NCBI GenBank assembly: GCA_016841525.1
Contig: JAENYZ010000003.1
Coordinates: 475,235 to 539,234 of the forward strand
DNA: 64,000 bases
Direction of reading: 5' to 3'
From: Anaerolineaceae bacterium
GTDB lineage: Bacteria; Chloroflexota; Anaerolineae; Anaerolineales; Anaerolineaceae
The notes beneath the pieces were generated by a model. The model was not told where the DNA came from. It did no database searches and saw only the letters and a list, made by a program, of their open reading frames with translations. Numbering within the stretch: the first letter of the stretch is position 1; each line of letters starts with the position of its first letter. A program made the translations under genes and the position numbers. This document shows positions 1 to 8,657 of this stretch, piece by piece.

Positions 1-322
1 ACCTCCCGAAACTTAACTATTTATATTATTTATTAATCATTAGATGGTTCATTGTCTGCTTATGAGCCCAGGAGTGTTCAAGGGGAGTGCATAATTGCTC
101 ATAACATAGACAGTCATTACGGTTTTTTCCCTTTAATTAATCATACTGGCAAGAATGTGTAAATCAAATTTTTATACCTTTATTTTTAGATTTATTATTT
201 CGGAATTGGTTACATATAAATTAACAAATTGCTGCTTTTTTAAAGCAGTGGGTTAATATATATATCAGCTTTCAGACCCAGAATATTCAGAAAACTCTAA
301 TGTAAAATTAATAATAAAATGC

Positions 323-351
323 TTGCTAAACATTTATGGTTGTGATATATT
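323..351 (+). promoter_or_regulatory. Putative sigma-70 promoter upstream of SpoU methyltransferase
   Basis: TTGCTA (323-328), a 17-bp spacer and TATATT (346-351). The predicted start near 358 would put the 362-394 hairpin at the very 5' end of the transcript, leaving a leader of about 145 nt before the gene at 504. The AT-rich context lowers specificity. Confidence 0.4.
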
Positions 352-361
352 TTATATCGTC

Positions 362-394
362 AAACGTCTGGGTGCCCCCCTCACCCAGGCGTTT
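362..394 (+). terminator. 13-bp hairpin: terminator, attenuator or 5' stabiliser
   Basis: The arms 362-374 and 382-394 pair over 13 bp with one G-T wobble around a C-rich 7-nt loop. The following GGCGCTTTAAT has no real T tract, so a classical Rho-independent terminator is uncertain. Its place just after a plausible promoter also allows a leader function. Confidence 0.45.
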
Positions 395-471
395 GGCGCT
401 TTAATAGGCAAATTTTTTAAACCTGCCTTTTCACCAGTAAAATTCCAAAAAGCGATAAAATAAAGACGCTT

Positions 472-487
472 CTGTTTTCGAAAACAG
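472..487. promoter_or_regulatory. Perfect 16-bp palindrome ahead of the SpoU RBS
   Basis: CTGTTTTCGAAAACAG is fully self-complementary and ends 6 bp before the GGAGTGA ribosome binding site (494-500) of the gene at 504. It could be an operator for a dimeric repressor or an mRNA hairpin masking the RBS. No regulator is identified. Confidence 0.35.
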
Positions 488-503
488 CTTGTTGGAGTGA
501 GCA

Positions 504-1139
504 ATGCTAAATTTTAAATTCATGCAATGCGTCAATGATGCCTGTAATTTACGCATGCCAATCGATCTGGATCAGTACAGCGGAAAATTTTGTCCAGTAT
601 GCGGCGAACCAATGGAATTTGTTTCTGCCCCATTAGATTTTAAGGGCTCAACAGGAATAATCGTCAGACCGGAGCGCGAGATGGTTGTTATTCTGGATAA
701 TTTACGCAGTGCTTATAATGTTGGCGCAATTTTTCGAACAGCAGACGGCGCTGGCATTAAGAAATTGTTCTTGTGTGGTATCACTCCCACGCCTGGAAAT
801 GGGATGGGATTGGAGAAAACGGCTCTGGGTGCTGAGGATCATGTTCCCTGGGAGTATCATCCCAACGCTTTGAAGCTGCTTGAACAACGCCAATCGAAAG
901 GTTTGCAATTAATCGCCCTGGAGAGAACGGCAGCATCCATCCCCATCTTTGATTTTTATCCTGATCGAGTAGATGGACGGGTTCTGGCATTGGTTATTGG
1001 TAATGAAAAAGCCGGGGTTGATCCCGGGATCATTGATCTATGTGAACAGGTATTGGCAATTCCAATGATGGGCGAAAAAGGCTCTCTCAATGTGGGGGTT
1101 GCTTTTGGTATTGCTGCTTACTGGTTGTCCTTTGTTTAG
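504..1139 (+). CDS. SpoU/TrmH-family RNA 2'-O-methyltransferase with N-terminal zinc ribbon
   Basis: Probable S-adenosylmethionine-dependent 2'-O-ribose methyltransferase of tRNA or rRNA (SPOUT fold). The motif NLRSAYNVGAIFRTA (about residues 66-80) is the SpoU RNA-binding and catalytic segment with its Asn and Arg. SLNVGVAFGIAAYWL near the C-terminus is the knot segment that binds the cofactor. The first 35 residues carry Cys9, Cys14, Cys30 and Cys33, a zinc-ribbon-like module not found in the minimal TrmH core. The length (211 aa) leaves no room for another substrate domain, so the ribbon may recognise the RNA. The start is supported by GGAGTGA just upstream. The RNA target cannot be told from sequence. 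Confidence 0.85.
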   Translation: MLNFKFMQCVNDACNLRMPIDLDQYSGKFCPVCGEPMEFVSAPLDFKGSTGIIVRPEREMVVILDNLRSAYNVGAIFRTADGAGIKKLFLCGITPTPGNGMGLEKTALGAEDHVPWEYHPNALKLLEQRQSKGLQLIALERTAASIPIFDFYPDRVDGRVLALVIGNEKAGVDPGIIDLCEQVLAIPMMGEKGSLNVGVAFGIAAYWLSFV

Positions 1140-1156
1140 TTATTCATTATTATCAA

Positions 1157-2113
1157 GTGAAAGAAATTATGATTGAAGCAAAAGCGTTAACGAAAATTTT
1201 TGAAATCAAAAAAGGGGATGGTATCCCAGCTGTGGTAGATCTCAATCTGTCTATTGCACAGGGAGAGGTGTTTGGATTCTTGGGACCCAACGGCGCGGGA
1301 AAAACCACAACAGTGCGTATGTTGACCAGCCTGATTGGACCAACATCCGGTCAAGCCTGGGTGAATGGTTTTGAGGTTGGCAAAGAAGACCAGGAAATCC
1401 GCAGAACAGTAGGGGTTTTGACAGAACACCCGGGTTTATATGAGCGATTGAGTGCCTTTAAAAACCTCATGATTTATGCCAACCTTCATGATGTTGAAAA
1501 TACTGAAAAACAGGTCGAAAAATACCTGCATATGCTGGGGCTCTGGTCCCGTCGAGATGATCCGGCGGGGAGTTTTTCCAAGGGTATGCGGCAAAAATTA
1601 GCTATCGCAAGGGCATTATTGCACGAACCACAGGTCCTTTTCCTGGATGAACCCACCAGCGGTTTGGATCCTGAGGCGGCGCGATTGGTGCGATCTTTTA
1701 TTGAAGAGCTGGGCGACCAGGGGCGAACGATTTTTTTGTGCACGCATAATTTAAACGAAGCAGATCGCCTTTGCAATCGAATCGGGATTTTTAAGTCACG
1801 CTTAATTGCAGTTGACACGCCAGCGAATTTGCGCCAGGAAATTTACGGTCGCAAAGTGGTATTTCATTTAAGGACGCTTGATACAGCTTGGAGAAATTTG
1901 ATAGAAAACATCGAAGGTGTCAGAGATGTTCAGTTGGTGGATCAAAAATTAGTTGTTGGGATGGAAGATCCCGAAAGTCTTAACCCTAAAATTATTCGAT
2001 TGTTGGTCGAAAATGGCGCTGACCTCTTATTTGTTGGCGAATTACGCCATTCTCTTGAAGATATTTATCTTCAGACGCTGGAGGAAGAAGGGGAGATAAA
2101 AGATGAACTTTAA
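1157..2113 (+). CDS. ABC transporter ATP-binding protein
   Basis: ATPase subunit of an ABC-2-type transporter. Walker A is GPNGAGKTT (about residues 44-52), the signature is FSKGM, Walker B is LFLDEP followed by the D-loop SGLD, and the switch His is in CTHN. The roughly 80 residues after the nucleotide-binding domain resemble the C-terminal extension of drug or sodium efflux ATPases. The frame opens with GTG at 1157; an ATG at 1169 (MIEAKALTKIF) matches family starts as well and may be the true one. It overlaps the permease gene by 11 bp, so the two are surely co-translated. The substrate is unknown. Confidence 0.9.
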   Translation: MKEIMIEAKALTKIFEIKKGDGIPAVVDLNLSIAQGEVFGFLGPNGAGKTTTVRMLTSLIGPTSGQAWVNGFEVGKEDQEIRRTVGVLTEHPGLYERLSAFKNLMIYANLHDVENTEKQVEKYLHMLGLWSRRDDPAGSFSKGMRQKLAIARALLHEPQVLFLDEPTSGLDPEAARLVRSFIEELGDQGRTIFLCTHNLNEADRLCNRIGIFKSRLIAVDTPANLRQEIYGRKVVFHLRTLDTAWRNLIENIEGVRDVQLVDQKLVVGMEDPESLNPKIIRLLVENGADLLFVGELRHSLEDIYLQTLEEEGEIKDEL

Positions 2114-2906
2114 AAGTATTCGAACGATTATCGACAAAGAATGGGCAGAAGTCTTTAAAAATCGCATGGTGCTATTCACCATGATCTTTATGCCGCTGAT
2201 TTTCACTGTTCTTCCGCTGGTGATGTTGTATTTTACCGGGCAGGAAATGGGCGACATGGGTGGGGTCGGTACAGCTGATGTGCCTGCAGAATTTCTTTCT
2301 GCCTGCAGCAGCGATATGACCGGCGCAGAATGCATGCAAATTTACCTGGTTAACCAGTTCCTTCTGTTATTTATGATGATGCCAGTGATCATCCCCGTCA
2401 CTATTGCGGCTTACAGCATTGTGGGTGAGAAGACCACGCACAGCCTGGAGCCCTTGTTAGCGACGCCGATTTCAACATTTGAACTCCTGCTAGGGAAGAG
2501 TCTTGCGGCGTCCCTGCCGGCGATTTTTGTTGGTTGGGTTTCTTTTGGCCTTTTCATTGCAGCCTTACCATTGCTGGGTGTGACGAAGACTGTCATCAAT
2601 TACATTGCCGGACCAACCTGGCTGCTGGCGATCATTATTGCGGGACCTTTGATGGCGATCGCTTCCGTCAACCTGACGATTTTTGTTTCTTCGCGTGTCA
2701 ACGATCCGCGAACTGCAGAGCAAATCTCTACACTATTTTTGCTTCCGATTTTTGGTTTGCTGTTTGCGCAGTTAGCCGGCGTGATTGTGATCAATGTGAT
2801 GGTTATGCTCAGTTTTATTGGCGGAATGATTTTGGTTGATATCGGTATGGTCTATTTGGGTACAAGCATCTTTCAACGAGAAAATATCTTGACTCGATGG
2901 AAGTAA
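2103..2906 (+). CDS. ABC-2 type transporter permease
   Basis: Integral membrane partner of the preceding ATPase. It opens with the KEWAEVFKNR type of cytoplasmic segment followed by a hydrophobic helix, as in NatB/YhgE-like ABC-2 permeases. An extracytoplasmic loop (about residues 45-75) with Cys60 and Cys69 could hold a disulfide. Several further hydrophobic helices fill residues 80-255. The stretch GEKTTHSLEPLLATPIS is the coupling-type element typical of ABC-2 permeases. The gene overlaps the ATPase gene by 11 bp. Export of a lipid, ion or drug is the family expectation, with no closer assignment possible. Confidence 0.88.
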   Translation: MNFKSIRTIIDKEWAEVFKNRMVLFTMIFMPLIFTVLPLVMLYFTGQEMGDMGGVGTADVPAEFLSACSSDMTGAECMQIYLVNQFLLLFMMMPVIIPVTIAAYSIVGEKTTHSLEPLLATPISTFELLLGKSLAASLPAIFVGWVSFGLFIAALPLLGVTKTVINYIAGPTWLLAIIIAGPLMAIASVNLTIFVSSRVNDPRTAEQISTLFLLPIFGLLFAQLAGVIVINVMVMLSFIGGMILVDIGMVYLGTSIFQRENILTRWK

Positions 2907-2954
2907 AACACATAGAATAGTAAATAATAGTAAATATCAGAAGTAGGTTTTACT

Positions 2955-3464
2955 ATGACCACCCTTCGTTGTATTCAAGGGGATATCACAAAGCTTGAAG
3001 TGGATGCCATTGTTAATGCTGCCAATACATCATTGTTGGGCGGCGGCGGTGTGGATGGTGCCATCCATCGAGCCGCTGGATCTCGTTTATTAGAAGAATG
3101 CCGGCTTTTAGGCGGCTGTCCTACGGGTGATGCTCGCATCACAGGCGGCTATAATTTGCCTGCCAGGCAAATCATTCATACTGTTGGACCAATCTGGCAT
3201 GGCGGTACCCATGATGAAGCAAAACTTCTGGCTTCCTGTTACAGGCGCAGCCTGGCGGTCGCTGTCGAGAATCATATCAAATCGATTGCCTTTCCCTGTG
3301 TCAGCACCGGGGTGTATGGCTTTCCCCACCTACCAGCTGCAGAAATTGCAATTGCTGCAGTGAATGACTTTCTTAAATCAGAATCATCTGTAGAAGCAGT
3401 CATATTTTGCTGTTTCCTGGATGAAGATTTCCTCATTTACCAAAAATTGCTCAATCAAAGTTGA
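2955..3464 (+). CDS. Macro-domain protein (probable O-acetyl-ADP-ribose deacetylase)
   Basis: A single macro domain fills the 169 residues. The N-terminal GDIT motif and the [19 protein letters not shown] segment are the adenosine- and diphosphate-binding loops of the MacroD/YmdB class, whose members hydrolyse O-acetyl-ADP-ribose or remove ADP-ribose from proteins. The second conserved loop, [12 protein letters not shown], is intact. The gene stands between a transporter pair and a GNAT gene with no sign of a toxin partner, so a stand-alone housekeeping role is likely. Upstream, the 10-bp string AATAGTAAAT occurs twice in tandem around 2919-2938. Confidence 0.9.
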   Translation: MTTLRCIQGDITKLEVDAIVNAANTSLLGGGGVDGAIHRAAGSRLLEECRLLGGCPTGDARITGGYNLPARQIIHTVGPIWHGGTHDEAKLLASCYRRSLAVAVENHIKSIAFPCVSTGVYGFPHLPAAEIAIAAVNDFLKSESSVEAVIFCCFLDEDFLIYQKLLNQS

Positions 3465-3498
3465 TTTTTCTTGTTAGAAATATTTAGAAAGGAATTTC

Positions 3499-4434
3499 AT
3501 GATGATTACATATCGACCCTACCAATCCGAAGACGATTTTTGGAAGATGCGCGCTTTTTTGAGGGAAGTGTTTGTGTTGAATGGTTTCCGAGAGCGAGCG
3601 TGGCATGTGGCACGCCTGGAATATGCCCGTTGGCATACTTGTTTAAACTGCCACAATCTTACACTGTATGATGTTGCTCACCTTTGGGAAGCAGATGGGG
3701 AATTAATTGCGATAGCGATGCCTGATGGTGGGCCTGATGAAGCGCACTTCATGATCCATCCTGGTTATGAAACCAGGGAATTAGAAGAAGAGATGCTTGC
3801 GGTGGCTGAAGAGAAGCTTTCTATTCAAAAGGAAAATGGTAAGCGTTTTTTGGGGGTCTGGGCGATGGCGGATGATCCACTGCGACGAGAGCTTTTAACG
3901 CAACATGGGTATGAGCGTAAAGGCTGGGTTGAAACCCAGCATCGGCGTGACCTGAGCCTTCCCATCCCCCAGGTGCAAGTTCCGGATGGATTTACCATTC
4001 GCTCACTGGGTGATGGACTGGAACTCCTGGAGCGCTGTTATGCCTCCGGTTTGGGCTTTCACCAAGGGGATATTAAGATTGCTGTTGAAAACCGTGATGA
4101 CCCCACCTGGTACCGTAATATTCAGACTGCGCCGCTGTATCGAAGGGATCTGGATTTAGTTGCCATCGCGCCTGATGGGGCGATTGTATCTTTTTGCACC
4201 ATTTGGTTTGATGATGTCACCCGCAGTGCGTATTTTGAACCGGTTGCGACCGTACCTTCACATCAGCGTCGGGGATTGAGCCGGGCACTGCTGACCGAAG
4301 GCTTGCATCGACTTAAGCGTATGGGATGTTTGTGGGCGTTTGTGGCAGGTTTTGAACCCGGACCAAACAGGCTATATGAAACCACCGTTGGCGCAGAATA
4401 TGGTCACTACCAATCCTGGCAGAAAACCTGGTAA
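3499..4434 (+). CDS. GNAT-family acetyltransferase with probable tandem domains
   Basis: The C-terminal half has the acetyl-CoA loop SHQRRGLSRALLTEG (about residues 255-269) after a beta strand ending VATVP, the hallmark of a GNAT domain. The first 150 residues have the length and spacing of a second, degenerate GNAT domain, which fits the 311-aa size, about twice a single domain. The substrate is unknown. The start is ATG at 3499 with an AAAGGAA site upstream; a second ATG follows directly. It is separated by 17 bp from the VOC gene downstream and is likely co-transcribed with it. Confidence 0.8.
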   Translation: MMITYRPYQSEDDFWKMRAFLREVFVLNGFRERAWHVARLEYARWHTCLNCHNLTLYDVAHLWEADGELIAIAMPDGGPDEAHFMIHPGYETRELEEEMLAVAEEKLSIQKENGKRFLGVWAMADDPLRRELLTQHGYERKGWVETQHRRDLSLPIPQVQVPDGFTIRSLGDGLELLERCYASGLGFHQGDIKIAVENRDDPTWYRNIQTAPLYRRDLDLVAIAPDGAIVSFCTIWFDDVTRSAYFEPVATVPSHQRRGLSRALLTEGLHRLKRMGCLWAFVAGFEPGPNRLYETTVGAEYGHYQSWQKTW

Positions 4435-4451
4435 TTCAAAAGGAGGAATCA

Positions 4452-4880
4452 ATGGAATCACGAATAAGCATCATTTCGCTGGGGGTTAAAGATTTAGAAA
4501 AATCTTATCGCTTTTATAAAGAAGGATTGAGCTTCCCGACGCAGGGCAAGCTTGAAGATGGGATCATTTTCTTTCAAACATCAGGAACGCGTCTTGCGCT
4601 CTACCCTCTGGATAAACTGGCGGAAGATGTTTCTCCACAAATAAATGAAGATCGATCTGGATTTCCCGGATTCACCCTGGCGCATAACACACGCACAAAA
4701 GAAGGGGTGGACCGGGTGCTGCAATTGGCGGAAAAAGCTGGTGGTAAGATCGTAAAACCCGCACAGATGGTCTTTTGGGGCGGTTACAGCGGTTACTTCA
4801 CGGATCCGGATGGCTATTATTGGGAGGTTGCCTGGGCAGAATTTTGGGAATTTAACGAGGACGGGAGCCTGGTCGTTTAA
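4452..4880 (+). CDS. VOC-family (glyoxalase/bleomycin-resistance-like) protein
   Basis: The paired beta-alpha-beta-beta-beta modules of the vicinal oxygen chelate fold are recognisable: SLGVKDLEKSYRFYKEGL at the N-terminus, and YSGYFTDPDGYYWEVAW near the C-terminus with the Glu that usually ligates metal. Length (142 aa) is normal for a one-chain VOC subunit, which dimerises. An excellent AGGAGG site precedes the ATG. Members range from metalloenzymes to antibiotic-binding proteins, so the substrate is open. Confidence 0.85.
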   Translation: MESRISIISLGVKDLEKSYRFYKEGLSFPTQGKLEDGIIFFQTSGTRLALYPLDKLAEDVSPQINEDRSGFPGFTLAHNTRTKEGVDRVLQLAEKAGGKIVKPAQMVFWGGYSGYFTDPDGYYWEVAWAEFWEFNEDGSLVV

Positions 4881-4938
4881 CCCGGCATCAATATTTAACT
4901 ATCAAACAGCGTCCTAATAATTTTTTGAAAGGGAAAAG

Positions 4939-5424
4939 ATGATACGAGTCGATGATTTTTCAAAAATGCTCTCTGGTGAGCTGGATATTCTAAAACAACA
5001 GACGGCGGGACTGACAACAAAAGACAGCCTGCTGCAGCCCCAACCGGGCGGCAATTGCTTAAATTGGGTGATGGGACACCTGGTGGTCAATTTGGAAGAG
5101 ATACTTGAAGTATTGGAGGTGGAGCTTTCGGAACACCTTCCCGACCTGACCCGCTACCGCATCGGCTCTGAACCGATACGCGGCGAAGAAGCGGGTGTTC
5201 TGGCATTAGATGATCTGGTCGATATTTATGAGCAGTTGACCAATAAAATCGTTGATCGGCTCTCTCAAATGAATGAAGCTGATTTTGATAAGGAGATAGA
5301 TTTCTGGCAGGGAAAGAGCCGGCGAGGCTATGTGGCATTCTTCTACTTTTTCCATAACACCTATCATTTGGGTCAGTTGGAGTATCTGCGTAACCTGGCT
5401 GGAAAAACAGAAAAGCTTATATAA
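4939..5424 (+). CDS. DinB-family protein
   Basis: Probable four-helix-bundle metal protein of the DinB/YfiT superfamily. The three histidines expected to bind a divalent metal are His47 (in MGHL) and His139 and His143 (in HNTYHLGQL). Members include thiol-dependent transferases, but most are uncharacterised. RBS GAAAGGGAA precedes the start. It lies 21 bp before a small membrane-protein gene, suggesting one transcript. Confidence 0.8.
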   Translation: MIRVDDFSKMLSGELDILKQQTAGLTTKDSLLQPQPGGNCLNWVMGHLVVNLEEILEVLEVELSEHLPDLTRYRIGSEPIRGEEAGVLALDDLVDIYEQLTNKIVDRLSQMNEADFDKEIDFWQGKSRRGYVAFFYFFHNTYHLGQLEYLRNLAGKTEKLI

Positions 5425-5445
5425 ACGAAAGCAGGTAAAGTCATT

Positions 5446-5838
5446 ATGAAAAAATCTAAAGGGCATTGGATTTTAGGGAATCGGGATTCGACGGTTCGCG
5501 TGAAGATTCTGCGCTGGATTGCGCGTATTTGGAGTTTGCTGGCTTTAATACTGGCGCTGGTGAGGGCATTAAGCCCGGACCCACATGCCGTAAACCCGAT
5601 TACAGGGCGGGAGCTCTTTATATTGAGCCTGTGGCTGATTGCGATCCTGGGTTTGGTCCTGGGATGGCGGTTTGAGCGTTTGGGTGCACTGATCACCATC
5701 ATCATTATGCCGGTGCGCGAAGCACTATATGTCCTTTTTTACAGGGAATGGACAGTAAATTTCCTGTTGATTTGGGCTCTGCTAATTCCACCAGCAATAA
5801 TGTATTTATTAGCCTGGTCAGGGGATAGAAAAAATTAA
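5446..5838 (+). CDS. Small integral membrane protein, function unknown
   Basis: A 130-aa protein with a basic N-terminus (about 20 residues) and four hydrophobic segments (roughly residues 23-42, 56-75, 78-95 and 103-125). No catalytic motif is visible. It resembles the small four-helix proteins of unknown function often found in Chloroflexota and Firmicutes (possibly the DUF7670 type; not certain). It follows the DinB gene closely in the same direction. Confidence 0.6.
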   Translation: MKKSKGHWILGNRDSTVRVKILRWIARIWSLLALILALVRALSPDPHAVNPITGRELFILSLWLIAILGLVLGWRFERLGALITIIIMPVREALYVLFYREWTVNFLLIWALLIPPAIMYLLAWSGDRKN

Positions 5839-5847
5839 TTTTGGCCT

Positions 5848-6234
5848 ATGCTTCCTTTCCGTACTATTGAGGGATTTCTGAAATTTTCAGACCCGGGTCT
5901 GCGAGAAATTGTGTTGGAACTGCGCAATATTGTCGCATAGGTTGCACCCGGTGCCGCAGAGGATATCCGTCATGGGGGAATTGTATATTACTTTGAGGAA
6001 TTGGGCGGTCCGGTCAGTGCTGGTGTTTGTGGAATCGCCATCAAATCTGATCATGTAAGATTGTATTTTACCCATGGGGCTTTTATCCCGGATGAAACGC
6101 ACTTGCTAAGGGGATCTGGTAAAGCCATGCGATATCTGATATTAAATAAATTTGAATCCGTTCCCTGGGAGGAAATTCGAGATTTAATTGCAGCGCATGC
6201 TGATTTTGACCCACGCTCTTTTACCATCACCTGA
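5848..6234 (+). pseudogene. DUF1801-type protein gene interrupted by an in-frame amber codon
   Basis: One frame from ATG 5848 to TGA 6234 encodes a coherent 128-codon DUF1801-like product: an N-terminal helix (LREIVLELRNIVA), APGAAEDIRHGG, then the typical YYFEELGG and YLILNKFESVPWEEIRDLI elements. Codon 31 (5938-5940) is TAG. Single-base ancestors such as GAG or AAG would fit the alpha-helix. No frameshift is present. Translation could restart at TTG 6001 to give a 77-aa fragment, but no good RBS precedes it. A nonsense mutation or sequencing error is the simplest reading. Confidence 0.7.
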
Positions 6235-6299
6235 ATTCGAAAAAGAAGATAGAATTTACCTCTGGCTATTCATTACACCTAAGATTTAGAAAGAACACA

Positions 6300-7070
6300 A
6301 TGAAAATCAAAACCATTATTGTTTTATTCCTCACCCTTTGCTTATCCATTGCTTCGACTCTGACTGTAAATGCACAGGATTCTGACTTCCAGATTCGCGT
6401 CCGGAAGGATTTTGGTTACAACATGGGCAGCAATATCCAGGGGCGTTTCACCATCAGCCTGATTGGCGATGAGAAAGCGATCAACAGCGTAAATTTCTAT
6501 GTTGACGATGTTTTGGTACAGCGCCTCGAGACGGAACCCTACAGATACCAATTCCAAACAGATGAATTTGATCCTGGGATGCACCGCATTTATGCTGAGA
6601 TTGAATTAAATGACGGGGGCAAGCAAATGACATCTTATGCCCAGTATAACTTCCTCAGCCGGAGTGAAGCAAATCGTCAAATGTGGACGGTTTTGCTTGT
6701 CATTGGCGGTGTCGTCGTGGGCTCACTGCTGCTTGTGGCATTGATCCAAAACTTGATCATAAAGAAAAGTGGTGAAAGCTCCCGCCAGGCTGGTGCACCT
6801 CGAAATTATGGTATCTTAGGCGGTACGATCTGCAAAAAATGCGGGCGGCCTTTCCCAAGGCATATCTGGGGATTTAACCTGGTTGTAGGCAGGCTTGATC
6901 GATGTGACAATTGCGGGAAATGGTCCATGACGATTCGATCAACCCCTAAAGCTTTACGCCTTGCTGAAGAAGCGGAATTGGAATCCGTTGTGGAGGATTC
7001 ACAAGGGTTTGAAATCGAGAAAGATGAAAAGGATTTATTGGAAGAAACGAAATATTTTGATGATATTTAA
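6300..7070 (+). CDS. Secreted/membrane Ig-like protein with cytoplasmic zinc ribbon
   Basis: Layout along the 256 residues: a signal peptide ending near VNAQ (residue 25); an Ig-like beta domain (about 30-120) with the NSVNFYVDDVLVQR and GMHRIYAEI strands; one transmembrane helix (about 130-150); then a cytoplasmic part with CKKC and CDNC (about 178-208), a four-Cys zinc ribbon; and an acidic tail. The topology links an extracellular beta domain to an intracellular metal-binding module. I do not recognise a named family. Confidence 0.65.
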   Translation: MKIKTIIVLFLTLCLSIASTLTVNAQDSDFQIRVRKDFGYNMGSNIQGRFTISLIGDEKAINSVNFYVDDVLVQRLETEPYRYQFQTDEFDPGMHRIYAEIELNDGGKQMTSYAQYNFLSRSEANRQMWTVLLVIGGVVVGSLLLVALIQNLIIKKSGESSRQAGAPRNYGILGGTICKKCGRPFPRHIWGFNLVVGRLDRCDNCGKWSMTIRSTPKALRLAEEAELESVVEDSQGFEIEKDEKDLLEETKYFDDI

Positions 7071-7110
7071 GTCATTTTCCTTCGATTTTACTGAGGGCTA
7101 GCAGTGTTTA

Positions 7111-7139
7111 TTGTTCCTTGACCTTCCGCGTGGTAGAAT
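7111..7139 (+). promoter_or_regulatory. Putative sigma-70 promoter of pdxST
   Basis: TTGTTC (7111-7116), 17-bp spacer, TAGAAT (7134-7139). The predicted start lies about 25 nt before the ATG at 7169, leaving a short leader that contains the ACGGAGG ribosome binding site. No operator is obvious. Confidence 0.5.
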
Positions 7140-7168
7140 TCGTGTGAATAAAATAAGACGGAGGTACT

Positions 7169-8056
7169 ATGGAACAACAGGTCGCAACAGAAAAAGTTAA
7201 AAGAGGTTTAGCGCAGATGCTCAAGGGCGGTGTGATCATGGATGTGGTGACACCAGAGCATGCCAAAATTGCTGAGGATGCAGGTGCAGTTGCGGTGATG
7301 GCCCTGGAGCGGGTGCCAGCGGATATTCGTGCTGATGGCGGCGTTGCCCGTATGAGCGACCCTGAATTGATCATAAAAATTATGGAGACGGTCTCCATCC
7401 CGGTCATGGCAAAGGTCCGTATAGGGCATTTTGTTGAAGCCCAGATCCTTGAATCCCTTGGTGTGGACTACATTGATGAATCAGAAGTTTTAACCCCCGC
7501 TGATGAAGAATACCATATCAACAAGCATGACTTCAAGATCCCCTTTGTTTGCGGCTGTCGTAATTTGGGTGAAGCCTTGCGCCGCATTGGTGAAGGTGCC
7601 GCAATGATTCGCACCAAAGGTGAAGCCGGAACAGGCGACGTCGTTGAAGCTGTTCGGCATGCACGCACCGTGATGGGTGAAATTCGTCGATTGCAGAATA
7701 TGCCCGAAGAAGAGCTGATGTCCTTTGCCAAGGAGATCGGTGCACCTTATAACCTGGTGAAAGAAACCCGGGAATTGGGACGTTTACCCGTTGTTAATTT
7801 TGCAGCGGGCGGCATTGCGACCCCGGCAGATGCTGGTCTGATGATGCAGCTTGGCGTTGACGGCGTTTTTGTGGGTTCTGGTATTTTCAAATCAGGCGAT
7901 CCTGCAAAGCGTGCCAGAGCGATTGTAAAAGCAACAACCCATTACAATGATCCTGCGATTTTGGCAGAGGTCAGCCGGAATTTAGGTGAACCCATGGTTG
8001 GCCGCCAGGTGACGGATATCCCGGAATCTGAATTGATTGCATCACGCGGCTGGTAA
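7169..8056 (+). CDS. pdxS: Pyridoxal 5'-phosphate synthase subunit PdxS
   Basis: Synthase subunit of the DXP-independent vitamin B6 pathway: it condenses ribose 5-phosphate, glyceraldehyde 3-phosphate and ammonia to PLP. The sequence is a full-length (295 aa) TIM barrel. It contains the opening [15 protein letters not shown], the MALERVPAD region, [13 protein letters not shown] with the Lys that binds ribose phosphate, and [20 protein letters not shown]. The glutaminase partner PdxT follows 22 bp downstream, as usual. RBS GGAGG precedes the ATG. Confidence 0.98.
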   Translation: MEQQVATEKVKRGLAQMLKGGVIMDVVTPEHAKIAEDAGAVAVMALERVPADIRADGGVARMSDPELIIKIMETVSIPVMAKVRIGHFVEAQILESLGVDYIDESEVLTPADEEYHINKHDFKIPFVCGCRNLGEALRRIGEGAAMIRTKGEAGTGDVVEAVRHARTVMGEIRRLQNMPEEELMSFAKEIGAPYNLVKETRELGRLPVVNFAAGGIATPADAGLMMQLGVDGVFVGSGIFKSGDPAKRARAIVKATTHYNDPAILAEVSRNLGEPMVGRQVTDIPESELIASRGW

Positions 8057-8078
8057 TCCGCAGGGATTATTGCGAAAA

Positions 8079-8657
8079 ATGATAAATATCGGCGTCCTTG
8101 CTCTGCAGGGAGATTTTCACGAGCACACTAAGGTTCTCCAATCCATTGGTGTTTCCTCGCGCCTGGTTAAGCTGCCGCGAGATCTGGCAGGGCTTGATGG
8201 CTTGATCATTCCTGGCGGGGAGTCAACCACCATCGGTAAATTAGCTGAAGATTACGATCTTATTGAACCTTTGCGTCAATTTGGACAGCAGCATGCTATT
8301 TGGGGAACCTGTGCTGGTGCTATATTTTTATCCAAGGATGTCAAGCGAGACCAGCCTTTGCTGAGATTGATGGACATTGAAGTACAGCGTAATGCCTTTG
8401 GCAGGCAGGTTGATAGTTTTGAAATTGATTTACAAGTGCCCTTTTTAGAAAATGGTGAATCACAGCCTTACCATGCCGTCTTTATTCGGGCGCCAATGAT
8501 CAAATCCGTTTATGGTAAAGCGGAAATTTTATTGAAACTTCCAGATGGAGCAATTGTTGCTGCAAAGCAAGGCCGCTTATTGGCGACTTCTTTCCATCCG
8601 GAGTTGACTGAAGACGACCGTTTTCACCGATATTTTGTGGAGTTAACACAATCATAA
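8079..8657 (+). CDS. pdxT: Pyridoxal 5'-phosphate synthase glutaminase subunit PdxT
   Basis: Class I glutaminase that feeds ammonia to PdxS. The glutamine-binding segment GGESTTIGKL, the nucleophile in WGTCAGAIFLS, and the His-Glu pair in SFHPELTEDDRFH are all present. The reading frame stays open upstream to 8037, but the family start MINIGVLALQGDF is the ATG at 8079, giving the expected 192 aa. The last codons overlap the likely start of the next gene. Confidence 0.97.
   Translation: MINIGVLALQGDFHEHTKVLQSIGVSSRLVKLPRDLAGLDGLIIPGGESTTIGKLAEDYDLIEPLRQFGQQHAIWGTCAGAIFLSKDVKRDQPLLRLMDIEVQRNAFGRQVDSFEIDLQVPFLENGESQPYHAVFIRAPMIKSVYGKAEILLKLPDGAIVAAKQGRLLATSFHPELTEDDRFHRYFVELTQS

Larger units (their letters stand above)
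1..503. other. AT-rich noncoding leader region
   Basis: No convincing coding sequence is visible before the first gene. The stretch is strongly AT-rich. It holds a plausible promoter (323-351), a long hairpin (362-394) and a perfect 16-bp palindrome (472-487), all listed separately. Nothing else is recognisable; no tRNA or known riboswitch fold was seen. Confidence 0.6.

Noticed and set aside
2919..2938. AATAGTAAAT repeated twice as part of the heptad family
   Set aside because: The period is 10 bp, not 7, and only two units exist.
5938..5940. Amber codon as pyrrolysine or a recoding site
   Set aside because: No pyl genes or downstream element are seen, and the DUF1801 fold needs no special residue there. 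Nonsense mutation is simpler.
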